Program-made: the position numbers and the translations under genes
In this document: in pieces, positions 25,168-33,762 of the stretch
Position numbering within the stretch: position 1 is the first letter of the stretch
How the letters are laid out: each line of letters opens with the position of its first letter
Notes under the pieces: model-generated
The model's database searches: none
What the model saw: only the letters and a program-made list of their open reading frames with translations
Told to the model about the DNA's origin: nothing
Source of the DNA: Acidobacteriaceae bacterium UBA1307
Lineage (GTDB): Bacteria > Acidobacteriota > Terriglobia > Terriglobales > Acidobacteriaceae
Direction of reading: 5' to 3'
Assembly: GCA_002307235.1 (NCBI GenBank)
Contig: DBTV01000036.1
Coordinates: forward strand, 44,474 to 108,473
DNA length: 64,000 nucleotides

Positions 25168-26061
25168 ATGTCAGCTTGGAGGACTCTTTATCCTTCGCTA
25201 ACGGGCCATGTCAAGAAACTGCGGGGAGCGTGCCAACCCATTCTTGCGTCGGCAGACGACGGGCAACAGTACGTCGTGAAGTTTTTTGATAATCCGCACG
25301 GTCGAAACGTGCTCTTCAACGAGTGCTGCGGCAATCTTCTTTATCGTGCCTGCGGACTGGCGGTTGCCGGTTGGCAGACGGTGAGAATTTCCTCGAGCTT
25401 TATCGAGGAAAACCGGGACTGCTGGATGACGAGCAGCTTGGGCAAACAGGCACCCCGGCCAGGGCTCTGTTTTGCATCGCACTTTCTGGGAAGACTGCGC
25501 ATTTTTGAGATTCTGGCGGGAAGCAGCATGGGACGGGTAGCCAACCGAAAGAGCTTCTGGCTGGCCTGGCTGCTGGATCGCTGCGCCGCACACTCCGATA
25601 ACCGGCAAGCCATTTTTTGCGATACGGCCCAAGGCTATCTTGCCATCTTCATCGATCACGGCGACATGTTTGGCGGACCAAACGGAGAAGCGGTTCCGCA
25701 CCCGATTGCGCCGCGCTATCTCGACGACCGCATCTACACCGAGCCCGAACCGGGTGAACTGCGGACGTGGCTGCAACGTGTTGAACAGATCGATACGGAA
25801 CAGCTCTGGGAGGATGTCGTCTCGATTCCCGAAGAGTGGAGATGCGCCTCGGGGTTGAGTCACTTTGCCGAATGCCTGAACCGGTTGCACGACCACGCCT
25901 TTTTGCAGAGAACGCTGGATGAGCTTGTGGAGTTGCAACGGCGCTCCATTGAGCGAAGGAACGGCCTTTTGCTTCCGGCGCGCAAACCACCACAACGGTG
26001 TATCCCCGAGGCTATGGAACGCGACCGGCTCAAGCAAAACCGATGGATCGGGGCCATGTAG
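25168..26061 (+). CDS. HipA-like (HipA_2) kinase-fold protein, second copy
   Basis: 297-residue paralogue of the protein at 532-1374. Shared motifs are QYVVKFFDNP (candidate ATP-binding Lys), the NVLFNECCGNLLYRACGL block identical in large part to the first copy, AAHSDNRQAIF (catalytic loop-like) and FIDHGDMFGGPNGE (metal loop-like). It has no DUF3037-like partner. It lies on the opposite strand within the ETF region and is convergent with the ETF:quinone oxidoreductase gene. The extra C-terminal tail is basic. Function unknown. Confidence 0.75.
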   Translation: MSAWRTLYPSLTGHVKKLRGACQPILASADDGQQYVVKFFDNPHGRNVLFNECCGNLLYRACGLAVAGWQTVRISSSFIEENRDCWMTSSLGKQAPRPGLCFASHFLGRLRIFEILAGSSMGRVANRKSFWLAWLLDRCAAHSDNRQAIFCDTAQGYLAIFIDHGDMFGGPNGEAVPHPIAPRYLDDRIYTEPEPGELRTWLQRVEQIDTEQLWEDVVSIPEEWRCASGLSHFAECLNRLHDHAFLQRTLDELVELQRRSIERRNGLLLPARKPPQRCIPEAMERDRLKQNRWIGAM

Positions 26062-26066
26062 AAACA

Positions 26067-26142
26067 GAGAGCAGTGGACAGACTGTTTGCTGTCCACTGT
26101 TCCCTTCGTCCTAGTCCCTGGTCCCTTAGTCACTTAGTCCCT
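26067..26142. repeat. R6 and heptamer (R4) repeats between convergent genes
   Basis: AGCAGTGGACAGACTG faces TGTCCACTGT (26067-26102, family R6), followed by CTAGTCCCTGGTCCCTTAGTC words (26110-26142, the heptamer family R4). Both lie within the 86 bases separating the stop codons of the HipA-like gene and the FixC-FixX gene. Confidence 0.6.
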
Positions 26143-26147
26143 GCTTT

Positions 26148-28271
26148 TTAGTTTTCGACCGAGTGCAGGCCGCCGGAGCCGGCGCGGAAGCTGACGTTGG
26201 AGGTTTCGCCTTCGGGGGGATTGGCGCAGTTCCAGAGGCAACCGCCGCAGTGGATGCACTTTTCGCGCTCGAAGGCCGGGAAGCCGTCGGTGCCGAGGGT
26301 GATGGCCTGCCCGGAGCACATGGAGATGCAGGTCTTCTCTTCGCAGCGGTGGCAGTTTTCCTTGTGCAGAAAGACGACGTGGTCGGCATAGCCGGGCATG
26401 GCCTGCACCTTGCCGCCTTTGAGCAGGACATCCTGATGGGAGATGAGGAGCTTGTCGTCGTATTCGATGGCGGGCCAGCCACGAGCGTCCATGACGAGGT
26501 CGTGGAGGGGGCGACCGACGGCCATGGCATCGGCGGCCAGCTTTTCGGGCGAGACGCCGAGATCCATTGCGCTGGAGCGGCGAATCTGGCGGCTGGCGGG
26601 GGGAACGTTGGCACCGACGGAGAGCAGACCGCCGGTGAGCCCGGCCAGTCCCATGCCGATGAGGCCCTTGACGAAGCCATCGTGGAAGCCGTTGCGGGCG
26701 TTTTTGGCCTCGACGGCGCCCTGCTCGACCCAACTGGAGCGGCGACGCTGGACGTAGGTGTTGTTGAGGTTCTCCTGGGTGAAGGGCGCATTGGCACGAA
26801 GCAGTTCGACGACGGCGTCGGCCAGTTGTGTGCCGGTGGCCCAGGCCTCATCGACGCCGGAGCCGGTGAGCATGTTGGTGGAGCCGGAGCCCTCGCCGAT
26901 GCGGGCAAAGCCGTTGCCTGCCAAGAGAGGCTCGCCGCGCTTGCCGGACTCTTCAAGCGACTTGGCGCCCCAGGAGCGGAGGGTGCCGTTTTTGAGGTGC
27001 TGCCAGAGGAGCGGGTGCTGGATGTAGTGCTGGAGATAGCGATAGGCGGTGCGATGCGGATCGCCCATCCAGGAGGGGACGAAGATGCCGACGGAGACGA
27101 TGCGGCCGGGATGGACGTAGAGGAAGCCGAAGATCTCTGGCTCGGGATAGCCGAAGGTGTGCCAGACGGTGCCGGGGGTGAGGGGGGAGCTGCCTTCACC
27201 GCCCTGAATGACGCCGTCGTTGATGAGGGATTCCTGATCGATGCCGAGGGGGTTGGTGGGGTCGGGCGGCAGCTCGATGACGAACTTCATGCCGAGGGCC
27301 CACTCGTTGCGCTTGGCGGCCGCGCCGGTTTTGCTGTCGAGGGCGTGGCCGACCTGGCCGACGGGGCCGTCGCCGACGACGGTCAACTGGGCACGAACGT
27401 CCATGCCGGGCATGAAACCGGCCTCGGGCTTGCCGTTTTTGTCGACGCCCTGGTCGGCGAGGCGGATGCCGCTGACGGCCGCGCCGTTGTAGAGCGGGCG
27501 GTCGACGGGCATGCCGGGCCAGATCTGCACCATGCCGGTGGACATGAGGTTGGAGGCGACCCACTGGTTGAACTGGCCGAGGGACAGGATCATGCCGCCG
27601 TCCTTGTGGAGGAACTCGGGGGTCCAGGGGAGCTCGTAGGCGGCGTTGTAGACACCGACGAAGGGGCCGAAGAAGTTGAGGAGGCGATCGGCGGAACGGA
27701 GCAGGAAGGAGCGGTTGCTGGCCTTGTGCGGGTCGAGCATGTAGAAGACACGCTCTTTGCGGACCTCGGCACCCATGGTGATGTCTTCAGGGTTGAGCGA
27801 GGGGAAGCAGGAGCGGATGGCGCGGCCGCGGGTGACGACACCGCTGACGCCGGCACCGAGGTCGTCGGCGCGCTCGTAGCAGATGACCTGCAGGGGCATG
27901 CCGGGGGCGACGCGGCTCTGGAAGGCGGGGTCGTCGGGGGTGGCCTGCATGGCGCGGGTCAGCTCGGTCAAAAAACCGCCGGTGGCCGGACCGAAGCCGA
28001 CGCAGGCGATGTCGACGTCCATGGACTGGCGCTCGACGGCGGGCGAGGGCGCCTGCGGCTGGGGCTCGGGGGGAGCGGGCGGCGGAGGTACAGCCTGTTG
28101 CGGTGCGGGCTGGGGGGCTGCGGCGGCAGGGGCTTGCGGCGGAGCTGCGGGTGCGGCGGCAGCGGCGGGTGCAGGCTGTGGCGCGGTGGGGGGTGGCGCT
28201 TGTGCGCCCGGATCCGGAGAAACCGCAGACGGAACCTGCGGCTTGCCGGAGAAGAATTGTTTCGCGCTCAT
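26148..28271 (-). CDS. FixC-FixX fusion, ETF:(mena)quinone oxidoreductase
   Basis: 707-residue flavoprotein joining a FixC-type domain to a FixX-type ferredoxin. Residues about 10-85 are an Ala/Pro-rich linker of low complexity. A Rossmann FAD site follows (VDIACVGFGPATGGFL), then the long ETF-QO body (VVGDGPVGQVGHAL) and a hydrophobic patch (GLIGMGLAGLTGG) suited to membrane association. At the C-terminus Cys640, 643, 648, 652 and Cys672, 675, 678, 682 are arranged for two [4Fe-4S] clusters, whereas classical ETF-QO has one. GAGAGGAAG precedes ATG 28271. It likely passes electrons from EtfAB to quinone. Confidence 0.85.
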   Translation of the reverse strand: MSAKQFFSGKPQVPSAVSPDPGAQAPPPTAPQPAPAAAAAPAAPPQAPAAAAPQPAPQQAVPPPPAPPEPQPQAPSPAVERQSMDVDIACVGFGPATGGFLTELTRAMQATPDDPAFQSRVAPGMPLQVICYERADDLGAGVSGVVTRGRAIRSCFPSLNPEDITMGAEVRKERVFYMLDPHKASNRSFLLRSADRLLNFFGPFVGVYNAAYELPWTPEFLHKDGGMILSLGQFNQWVASNLMSTGMVQIWPGMPVDRPLYNGAAVSGIRLADQGVDKNGKPEAGFMPGMDVRAQLTVVGDGPVGQVGHALDSKTGAAAKRNEWALGMKFVIELPPDPTNPLGIDQESLINDGVIQGGEGSSPLTPGTVWHTFGYPEPEIFGFLYVHPGRIVSVGIFVPSWMGDPHRTAYRYLQHYIQHPLLWQHLKNGTLRSWGAKSLEESGKRGEPLLAGNGFARIGEGSGSTNMLTGSGVDEAWATGTQLADAVVELLRANAPFTQENLNNTYVQRRRSSWVEQGAVEAKNARNGFHDGFVKGLIGMGLAGLTGGLLSVGANVPPASRQIRRSSAMDLGVSPEKLAADAMAVGRPLHDLVMDARGWPAIEYDDKLLISHQDVLLKGGKVQAMPGYADHVVFLHKENCHRCEEKTCISMCSGQAITLGTDGFPAFEREKCIHCGGCLWNCANPPEGETSNVSFRAGSGGLHSVEN

Positions 28272-28396
28272 GGTTCTTCCTCTCCAAGAGAAAGCATCGT
28301 CGTTTGGCACCCGAGGGGCTGGGGGAAGGATTCTGAAGCCGGGGCGCTGGTTTATGCCTATGGTAGTTTCATCGTCTCCCGAAGGAAACATGTTAA

Positions 28397-28968
28397 CTAT
28401 TCGAAAAGATTGGCTGAACGGGGGCTAAAGAGGTTGCGGAAAGACTCCTGATTTTCTCTTGATGTTGTTCTGACAGCGAAATTTTGGCTGTTTTCGAGCA
28501 GCGTCCTATCCACGGTGCAATGCTCCTCGCTCAACAGTTCGTGCGACCGGGCCTCGACCAGCACGGACTCGAGTAACTTCTGGCAGATCTCGCTGGTGAT
28601 CAACCGCTCCCGATTCTTGGTGAACACTGTTACATCCCACACCGCATCGTCCATTTCTAAACCAACAAGGCAGCGGAAAGCAGGTTGTCATTCCTCTGCT
28701 CCATCAACTGCCGCTCCGGGCGGATCGAATGGAGAATGATCAACAACGTGGCGCGTAACAGGCGTTCGGGAGCAATCGACAGATGGCCCTGGTCGGAGTA
28801 GAGCTTTTCAAACTCCGCACCCAGTCGCCCCAGCGCGCGATCCAACAAGACGCGAATCCGACGCGCCGGATGATCTGCCGGTATCTGCTGAGCCAAGGTT
28901 AAATAACGGAACATCGCTGTCTGTTGCTGATTGTTGCCGCGCATAGATAATTGATAACCGTTCGTCAA
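28397..28968 (-). pseudogene. IS5-like transposase remnant (frameshifted, truncated)
   Basis: The N-terminal 104 residues (28657-28968; RYLTLAQQIPADHPARRIRVLLDRAL, LLRATLLIILHSIRPERQLMEQ) match IS5-type transposases. At about 28660-28680 a one-base deletion shifts the frame; reading on in the next frame restores CLVGLEMDDAVWDVTVFTKNRERL and LLSEEHCTVDRTLLEN (28397-28654), which contains the first Asp of the DDE triad. The rest of the gene is absent. The last 65 bases recur at 33528-33596. No terminal inverted repeats were identified. Confidence 0.8.
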
Positions 28969-29070
28969 AGAAAATGATGTGACTCACGTCAGACTTGTAA
29001 GTTTTTTCCGCAGCCTGTTTAGCCCCAGAGGGGGGCTGCAGAGTTTCCCAAAGGCCCAACAGTCTCCGCT

Positions 29071-29127
29071 GTGCCCCGCCGGGGCACGAAGATCATAGCC
29101 CCGGGTGCCGCGTAGCGAAACCCGGGG
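29071..29127. repeat. GC-rich double hairpin in the gap after the transposase remnant
   Basis: GTGCCCC-GCC-GGGGCAC (29071-29087) and CCCCGGGT-(13 bases)-ACCCGGGG (29099-29127) are two perfect stems, followed by a weaker one around 29139-29158. They sit in the roughly 290-base gap 28969-29260, which holds no gene. The composition resembles dispersed palindromic elements rather than a terminator. Confidence 0.55.
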
Positions 29128-29220
29128 AAGCAGCCCCGCCGCGCGCCGTAGGTGCGCGATGAAATTCCCTTGCCAAACCCGGCAGCAGCACAATCCACCG
29201 CCCACGAGTCTTCAGTTTTC

Positions 29221-29281
29221 TCAGTCCCTACGTCCCTCAAGTCCCTGGTCCCTACGTCCCTCAGTCCCTAGTCCCTTCGTC
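29221..29281. repeat. Heptamer repeat (R4) running into the cytochrome gene
   Basis: A run of CAGTCCCTACGTCCCTCA-type words; on the minus strand these read GGGACTA/GGGACGT. The repeat contains the stop codon of the multihaem cytochrome gene (29261) and encodes its last residues (EGTRD). Other R4 runs: 26110-26142, 36061-36084, 50785-50835 and 53715-53760. Confidence 0.7.
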
Positions 29282-31204
29282 CTCTTCCTCCCGCCCATGT
29301 TCCTTCTTGTAGTGCTCCACCGGCATCTTCCCGTCGAACCACGCCCAGTTCATTGGATACACATCCGGGTCGAAGATCACCTGATACATGTGCCAGACGA
29401 GAATCGCCAGCGTCGCCAGAATCGCCTCGTAGAAGTGGACGGCCGTGGCCACATCCACCCACCACCGCGCAAAACTGTTGCCCACCCAGACCTTGGCCCA
29501 CAGCATCACGCCCGTCACGCCCATCAGCGCCGTGCCCCACACCAGCGCCCAGTATTCGGCCTTCTCGGCGTAGCTGAACCGTCCGTACTCCGGCTTCGTC
29601 GTGCGCAGGCCAAGGTAATAAAGCATCGTGCCCACCGCATCAAAGCCGTCGCGCGGCCTCGGCGCCAAATCGCGCATCAGCTTGCGTCCCTCCGCCAGCA
29701 TCACCAGATAGAGCAGGTGATAGAGGCCCGCGCCCATCAGCACCACGCCCGCGATCCTGTGCACCAGCGCGCGCACCTGTTCGCCGAGCCCCAGCAAAGT
29801 CACCCACCACGCATCCGGGTACTTCAGCGCAAAGCCGGTCACCACCAGCACAAGAAAGCTCGCCACCAGCACCAGATGCTGCCAGCGCTGCTGCACGCTC
29901 ATCCGCGTCATCGTCGGATTCATCGTCCTGCGCCGCGCCCGCGCCTTGTAGCGCCAGATCAGCCCGTTATGCAGCAGCATCGCGCCGATCACGCCCACAA
30001 TCAGCACCAGATAAATCACCCGCACCCAGCTCACCACCCGCGTGCCTATATCGCGTGTGCGCAGGCCACCGTTCTGGTGCACCTTCGTCTGGATAAACTT
30101 CTGCGTCACCCCCTGGTGGCACTTGCCGCAGGTCGCCTCCAAGTGCGCCGCGTTCACCGTCGAATGCGGATCGCTCGACGGCAGAATGTTGTGTACCCCG
30201 TGGCAGCTCGCGCAGTTGGCCGCCATCACCGAGCCGCCTTCCTTCGCCAGCCCGTGATAGGTGTCCAGATAACTCTGCACGCTGTTGCCCGGCAGGCCAA
30301 ACTCCCTGCTCAGCCGCGCGCCCTCATGGCACCGCCCGCAGGTCTCCCGCGCCAGATTGCCCTCGGCCGTCGGCGCATTCGCGTCCTTGTGTGATTGAAT
30401 CGAGTGAATGCCGTGGCAGTCGGTGCAACTCGGCGCCAGTGAGTTGCCGCGCGTGAGCGCCTGCCCGTGAATGCTCCCCATGAAGGCGCTGTTCACATCC
30501 GCATGGCATTTGCCGCAGGTTGCCGGCACATGCTGTTTTGAGATCGGCGACCGCGCATCGGAGGCCGGCAAAATCTGGTGTGCGCCGTGGCAGTCCGTGC
30601 ACACGGCGGCCTTCTGCGAGCCATGTTCCACCGCTCGCCCATGCACGCTGGCCTGATAGCTGACGAACGGTTGCGTGCTCATCCCGTTCGACTCCATCAG
30701 AAATTTTTCGCCGTGGCAGCGCCCGCAGGTGGTGGGAATCTTCGCGCGATTCACCGGCGCGTTGGCATCGGTTCCCGGCAGAATCTCATGCACGCCGCCG
30801 TGGCAGTCCTCGCAGTTGGCAGCCGGGTTGCGCCCGGTCTTGCTGGCCCGTGCGTGCGTGCTCGCCAGATAGGCGTCGTGCGCCTCCTGATGGCAGTTCG
30901 TGCAGCTCACCTTCTTCGGCGGCGTCTCGTGCGCCAGCGACTTCACGTCCGTGTGGCAGTCGACGCACTGGAAGATCGCGCCATGCACCGAGTGGCCGAA
31001 CTTCGTCGCGTCCACGGACAAACTCACCGGCCTGCCGTTCACATCCTTCGTCAGCGACGCGTCCGCATGACAGGCAAGGCAATCCTCGTTCTTCAGCTTC
31101 TGCTCGCCACGCGCAGCCACCGCTGTTAGCAACAGCAGCATCGCCGCAATGCTCCAGAATATGTGCCGGTTTTTCACGCCCGCAGAAGATGCCCGTGGAG
31201 CCAC
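29261..31204 (-). CDS. Eleven-haem cytochrome c fused to a b-type membrane domain
   Basis: 647 residues. A signal peptide or anchor (FWSIAAMLLLLTAVAARG) leads to about 380 residues with eleven CxxCH haem-c motifs (CLACH, CVDCH, CTNCH, CEDCH, CGRCH, CTDCH, CGKCH, CTDCH, CGRCH, CASCH, CGKCH). The C-terminal 240 residues hold about five membrane helices with histidines (LVHRIAGVVLMGAGLYHLLYL, ILVWHMYQV), as in cytochrome b561 or formate-dehydrogenase gamma subunits. This suggests a quinol-to-periplasm electron conduit. GTG 31204 or GTG 31177 could be the start; neither has a strong ribosome site. The C-terminus runs into a repeat. Confidence 0.85.
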   Translation of the reverse strand: MAPRASSAGVKNRHIFWSIAAMLLLLTAVAARGEQKLKNEDCLACHADASLTKDVNGRPVSLSVDATKFGHSVHGAIFQCVDCHTDVKSLAHETPPKKVSCTNCHQEAHDAYLASTHARASKTGRNPAANCEDCHGGVHEILPGTDANAPVNRAKIPTTCGRCHGEKFLMESNGMSTQPFVSYQASVHGRAVEHGSQKAAVCTDCHGAHQILPASDARSPISKQHVPATCGKCHADVNSAFMGSIHGQALTRGNSLAPSCTDCHGIHSIQSHKDANAPTAEGNLARETCGRCHEGARLSREFGLPGNSVQSYLDTYHGLAKEGGSVMAANCASCHGVHNILPSSDPHSTVNAAHLEATCGKCHQGVTQKFIQTKVHQNGGLRTRDIGTRVVSWVRVIYLVLIVGVIGAMLLHNGLIWRYKARARRRTMNPTMTRMSVQQRWQHLVLVASFLVLVVTGFALKYPDAWWVTLLGLGEQVRALVHRIAGVVLMGAGLYHLLYLVMLAEGRKLMRDLAPRPRDGFDAVGTMLYYLGLRTTKPEYGRFSYAEKAEYWALVWGTALMGVTGVMLWAKVWVGNSFARWWVDVATAVHFYEAILATLAILVWHMYQVIFDPDVYPMNWAWFDGKMPVEHYKKEHGREEEDEGTRD

Positions 31205-31350
31205 CTTGCGCGGTGACGCGAATCACATGGCCGCGTGCCCATTCCCATCCGTTGCCATTGCATGAGATGCTTCCTCGGCCGGGGTGACGCGAGTCACAGG
31301 CCCGCTCTGGCCTCGTACAAGAAAATCAACGTGCAATCAAGGAAAAATCT

Positions 31351-33444
31351 ATGCCTACAGTCGCGGAATCCGAGACAAAATCCATGGTGACCCTGCCCGG
31401 CGACCCTCTTCGTCAGATTCTCTGGCGCTTCGCCGATCGCTTCGATCTACAAATGCTGGTCCAGTCGGCCCGCGGCGTCGCCCGCGGCACCGTTGCCCGC
31501 CTGGTCGCCGCCGGTGAGCGCAACACCCATGAGTGGACTCCCGGAAAAGCCTCCATGATGGAGGAGTTCGACCGCGCCGGCGTTACCGCCGCCTTCATGG
31601 AGCCCGAGGAGGGCGGCTTCATCGCCGGCCCCAAGAACCTCGCCCTGTCGCTCGCCGCCTTTGAGCTGGCCTGGGTCGACGGTGGCGCGGCCACTGCCTC
31701 GCTCGCCAGCTTCCTCGCCCTCGCGCCCATTCACGAGCGCGGCACCCAGGAGCAGGTCACCCGCTACAAGACCCTCTCGGCCCCGCCCCAGCCCGGTGAA
31801 GATCGCACCCCCTGGCGCGGCGCCTTTGCCCTCACCGAGCCCATTCCCTACGCCGGTGTCGATGCCGGCATGCTCAGCGGCAAAATGACCGTCGTCGAGT
31901 GGAACGAGGGCGCCGAGCCCATGCTCGAAGTCGACAAGCGCGGCCGCTTCATCACCGGCATTGCCTTCGCCAACTTCGTCACCGCCGCCGTCATCTCTGC
32001 CGACGAGCGCATCAAGGGCAGTTGCATGATCATCCTCGAAGAGGGCGACGAAGGCACCTATGATCGCGGTACGCCCACCAAAAAGCTCGTCCATCAGCTC
32101 TCCTCGACCGGCGACCCCATCTTCAAGCTCAAGGTGCCCGCCAGCCGCATCATCGGCGGCTACACCGTCAAGGACGGCGTCATCGTTCCCAACTTCAGCC
32201 ACTCTGAGGTCATCGAGGCCGTCTTCCGTCGCACCCGCGTTCCCGTCGGCGTCATGACCGCCTCCAAGCTGCTCTCGGTCGTCGAGCCCGTCATCCGCTA
32301 CCATCGCGAGCGCTATCGCGGCGCAGAAGGTTCCAAGCCCGGCTCCGTCCGCTATGAGCAGGGAATCCAGCAACGCGAGGACGCGCTCCATCGCCTCGTC
32401 GACGTCTGGTCCACCGGCGAGGCTGCAGCGTCGCTCGGCTTTGCCACCGCCCGGCTCTTCGACCAGCTTGAGCCCGTCGAAAAACAGAAGTCCGCCCTGC
32501 TCAAAGAGCGCGGCATTCAGGGCGGTCGCGCCGAACTCAAGGCCCTCCGCGAGGTTGAAAAGCTCGCGCTCGAAGTCCTCGCGCTGCCCGCGGGCGATCC
32601 CCGTCGCGCCGAGCTCGAGGCCGATCCGCTCGTCCAGTACGTGCTGCTCGATGCCGAGGCCAACGTCCTCTGCCCGGCCACCAAGCTCTGGGATACCGGC
32701 CACGGCGCCAACCTGCTTCGCGAGGCCGTCAGCCTCATGGGCGGCTACGGCATCACCGAGGACTGCCCGGGCTTTGTCGCCAACAAGTGGATGGACGCCC
32801 AGCTCGAGGCCACCTACGAGGGCCCCGAGGCCGTTCAGCGCCGCCAGCTCACCATCACCATGACCAGCCCCGTCTTCCTCGCCCAGCTCCGCAACAGCAT
32901 CGCGGATCTGCGCACCGTTGACCAGACCCATCCCAACCTTGGTGCAGGTCTGCTGGCCGAGGCCCTCGAGCTCTGGCTCTGGACCTACAGCTATCTCGAC
33001 AGCCACACCGACGCCAACGGCGCCAAGCTCTACCACGGACAGCGCCAGGGCGTGACCTTCTCGCTCGCCGACGCGCTCTGCGGCCTCATGGCCTCCCGCT
33101 GCCAGATCCTCGACGTCCTTGAGCTTGAGGCCCGTGGCGCGCAGGATCCGGTCGTCGCCGAAGGCCTCGAAGGCACCCTGCAGTTCCTCGGCGACCTCTG
33201 CGGCGTTCAGGCTGCCTCGGTCTCTGGCGAAGCGGCACGCATCGCCGCCGAGCTGGCCTTTGGCTACCAGTCCCGCAAGGCCAGCGTCCAGCAGCATGAA
33301 GACGCCGCCGTCCGTGAGTTCTTCGCCCTCCAGAACCAGCTCACGCTCAGCCTGGCTGGAGCCCGTCTGGCCAAGGACCGCGCCGCCGCCAACGTCGCCT
33401 CCATCATGATCCCCGAGGCCCTCGACTACCCGATGGCCGGATAG
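31351..33444 (+). CDS. Long acyl-CoA dehydrogenase family protein
   Basis: 697 residues, far longer than the usual 380-400. The core shows FMEPEEGGF, GAFALTEPIPYAGVDAG (flavin and substrate contact region), a middle beta-domain, and LMGGYGITEDCPGFVANKWMDAQLEATYEGPEAVQRRQLT, which corresponds to the C-terminal FAD/dimer block of acyl-CoA dehydrogenases. About 180 extra helical residues follow. The first 10 residues before SMVTLP are weakly conserved-looking, so an internal ATG is possible. It is divergent from the multihaem cytochrome gene and is the natural electron donor for the nearby EtfAB. Confidence 0.88.
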   Translation: MPTVAESETKSMVTLPGDPLRQILWRFADRFDLQMLVQSARGVARGTVARLVAAGERNTHEWTPGKASMMEEFDRAGVTAAFMEPEEGGFIAGPKNLALSLAAFELAWVDGGAATASLASFLALAPIHERGTQEQVTRYKTLSAPPQPGEDRTPWRGAFALTEPIPYAGVDAGMLSGKMTVVEWNEGAEPMLEVDKRGRFITGIAFANFVTAAVISADERIKGSCMIILEEGDEGTYDRGTPTKKLVHQLSSTGDPIFKLKVPASRIIGGYTVKDGVIVPNFSHSEVIEAVFRRTRVPVGVMTASKLLSVVEPVIRYHRERYRGAEGSKPGSVRYEQGIQQREDALHRLVDVWSTGEAAASLGFATARLFDQLEPVEKQKSALLKERGIQGGRAELKALREVEKLALEVLALPAGDPRRAELEADPLVQYVLLDAEANVLCPATKLWDTGHGANLLREAVSLMGGYGITEDCPGFVANKWMDAQLEATYEGPEAVQRRQLTITMTSPVFLAQLRNSIADLRTVDQTHPNLGAGLLAEALELWLWTYSYLDSHTDANGAKLYHGQRQGVTFSLADALCGLMASRCQILDVLELEARGAQDPVVAEGLEGTLQFLGDLCGVQAASVSGEAARIAAELAFGYQSRKASVQQHEDAAVREFFALQNQLTLSLAGARLAKDRAAANVASIMIPEALDYPMAG

Positions 33445-33468
33445 TGGTTGCTCTGGCGAGAAAGGGTG

Positions 33469-33500
33469 AAGGGTACGGCCTGAAGGCCGTACCCTTTCAT
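33469..33500 (+). terminator. Intrinsic terminator after the acyl-CoA dehydrogenase gene
   Basis: AAGGGTACGGCC-TGAA-GGCCGTACCCTT forms a perfect 12-bp stem with a four-base loop, followed by TCAT. It lies 25 bases after the stop codon. The UGAA-centred design is shared with the dispersed paired hairpins. Confidence 0.75.
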
Positions 33501-33527
33501 CAATCTCAACTTCCTCGGGGCTTCACA

Positions 33528-33596
33528 GGCTGCGGAAGACCCCTGATTTTCCCTTGATGTTGCTCTGATAGCGAAATTTTGGCCGTTTTCGAGCCG
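33528..33596 (-). repeat. IS-derived scar homologous to 28432-28500
   Basis: About 65 bases match the end of the broken transposase region at 28432-28500 with few differences (shared words TTGATGTTG, GCGAAATTTTGG and GTTTTCGAG). It is an isolated fragment in the 318-base gap 33445-33762, next to the inverted-repeat element at 33614. Confidence 0.7.
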
Positions 33597-33613
33597 TTTC
33601 GCAGTGGTTCCCT

Positions 33614-33726
33614 AGAGCATTTTTCCAATACACGTGCAGTGTTCGGTTGCGTACAAAGGGGTCTTTTTCTTGAGGAAAAAGCCCCTTGGTATTCTGCTTT
33701 CGCTCTACTGCAATTGGAAAAAGGCT
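33614..33726. repeat. Inverted-repeat element (R2), copy 1
   Basis: About 113 bases bounded by AGAGCATTTTTCCAAT and the inverted CAATTGGAAAAAGGCT. Inside is a hairpin, GGGGTCTTTTTC-TTGA-GGAAAAAGCCCC, that resembles an intrinsic terminator on either strand, followed by a conserved TTCTGCTTTCGCTCTAC segment. Other copies are 35268-35394 and 36763-36876. It has no coding capacity, so it is MITE-like or a mobile terminator. Confidence 0.75.
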
Positions 33727-33762
33727 TGAATGGCTAAAATCTCGTCGCTTGCCTTTCGCTTT

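Noticed and set aside
26163..28451. A 762-codon open frame antisense to the FixC-FixX gene
   Set aside because: Composition is Gly/Ala/Val/Glu-rich with no recognisable domain, and the opposite strand encodes a well-marked flavoprotein.
31447..33297. A 616-codon minus-strand frame opposite the acyl-CoA dehydrogenase gene
   Set aside because: No conserved motif; the plus strand carries dehydrogenase signatures throughout.
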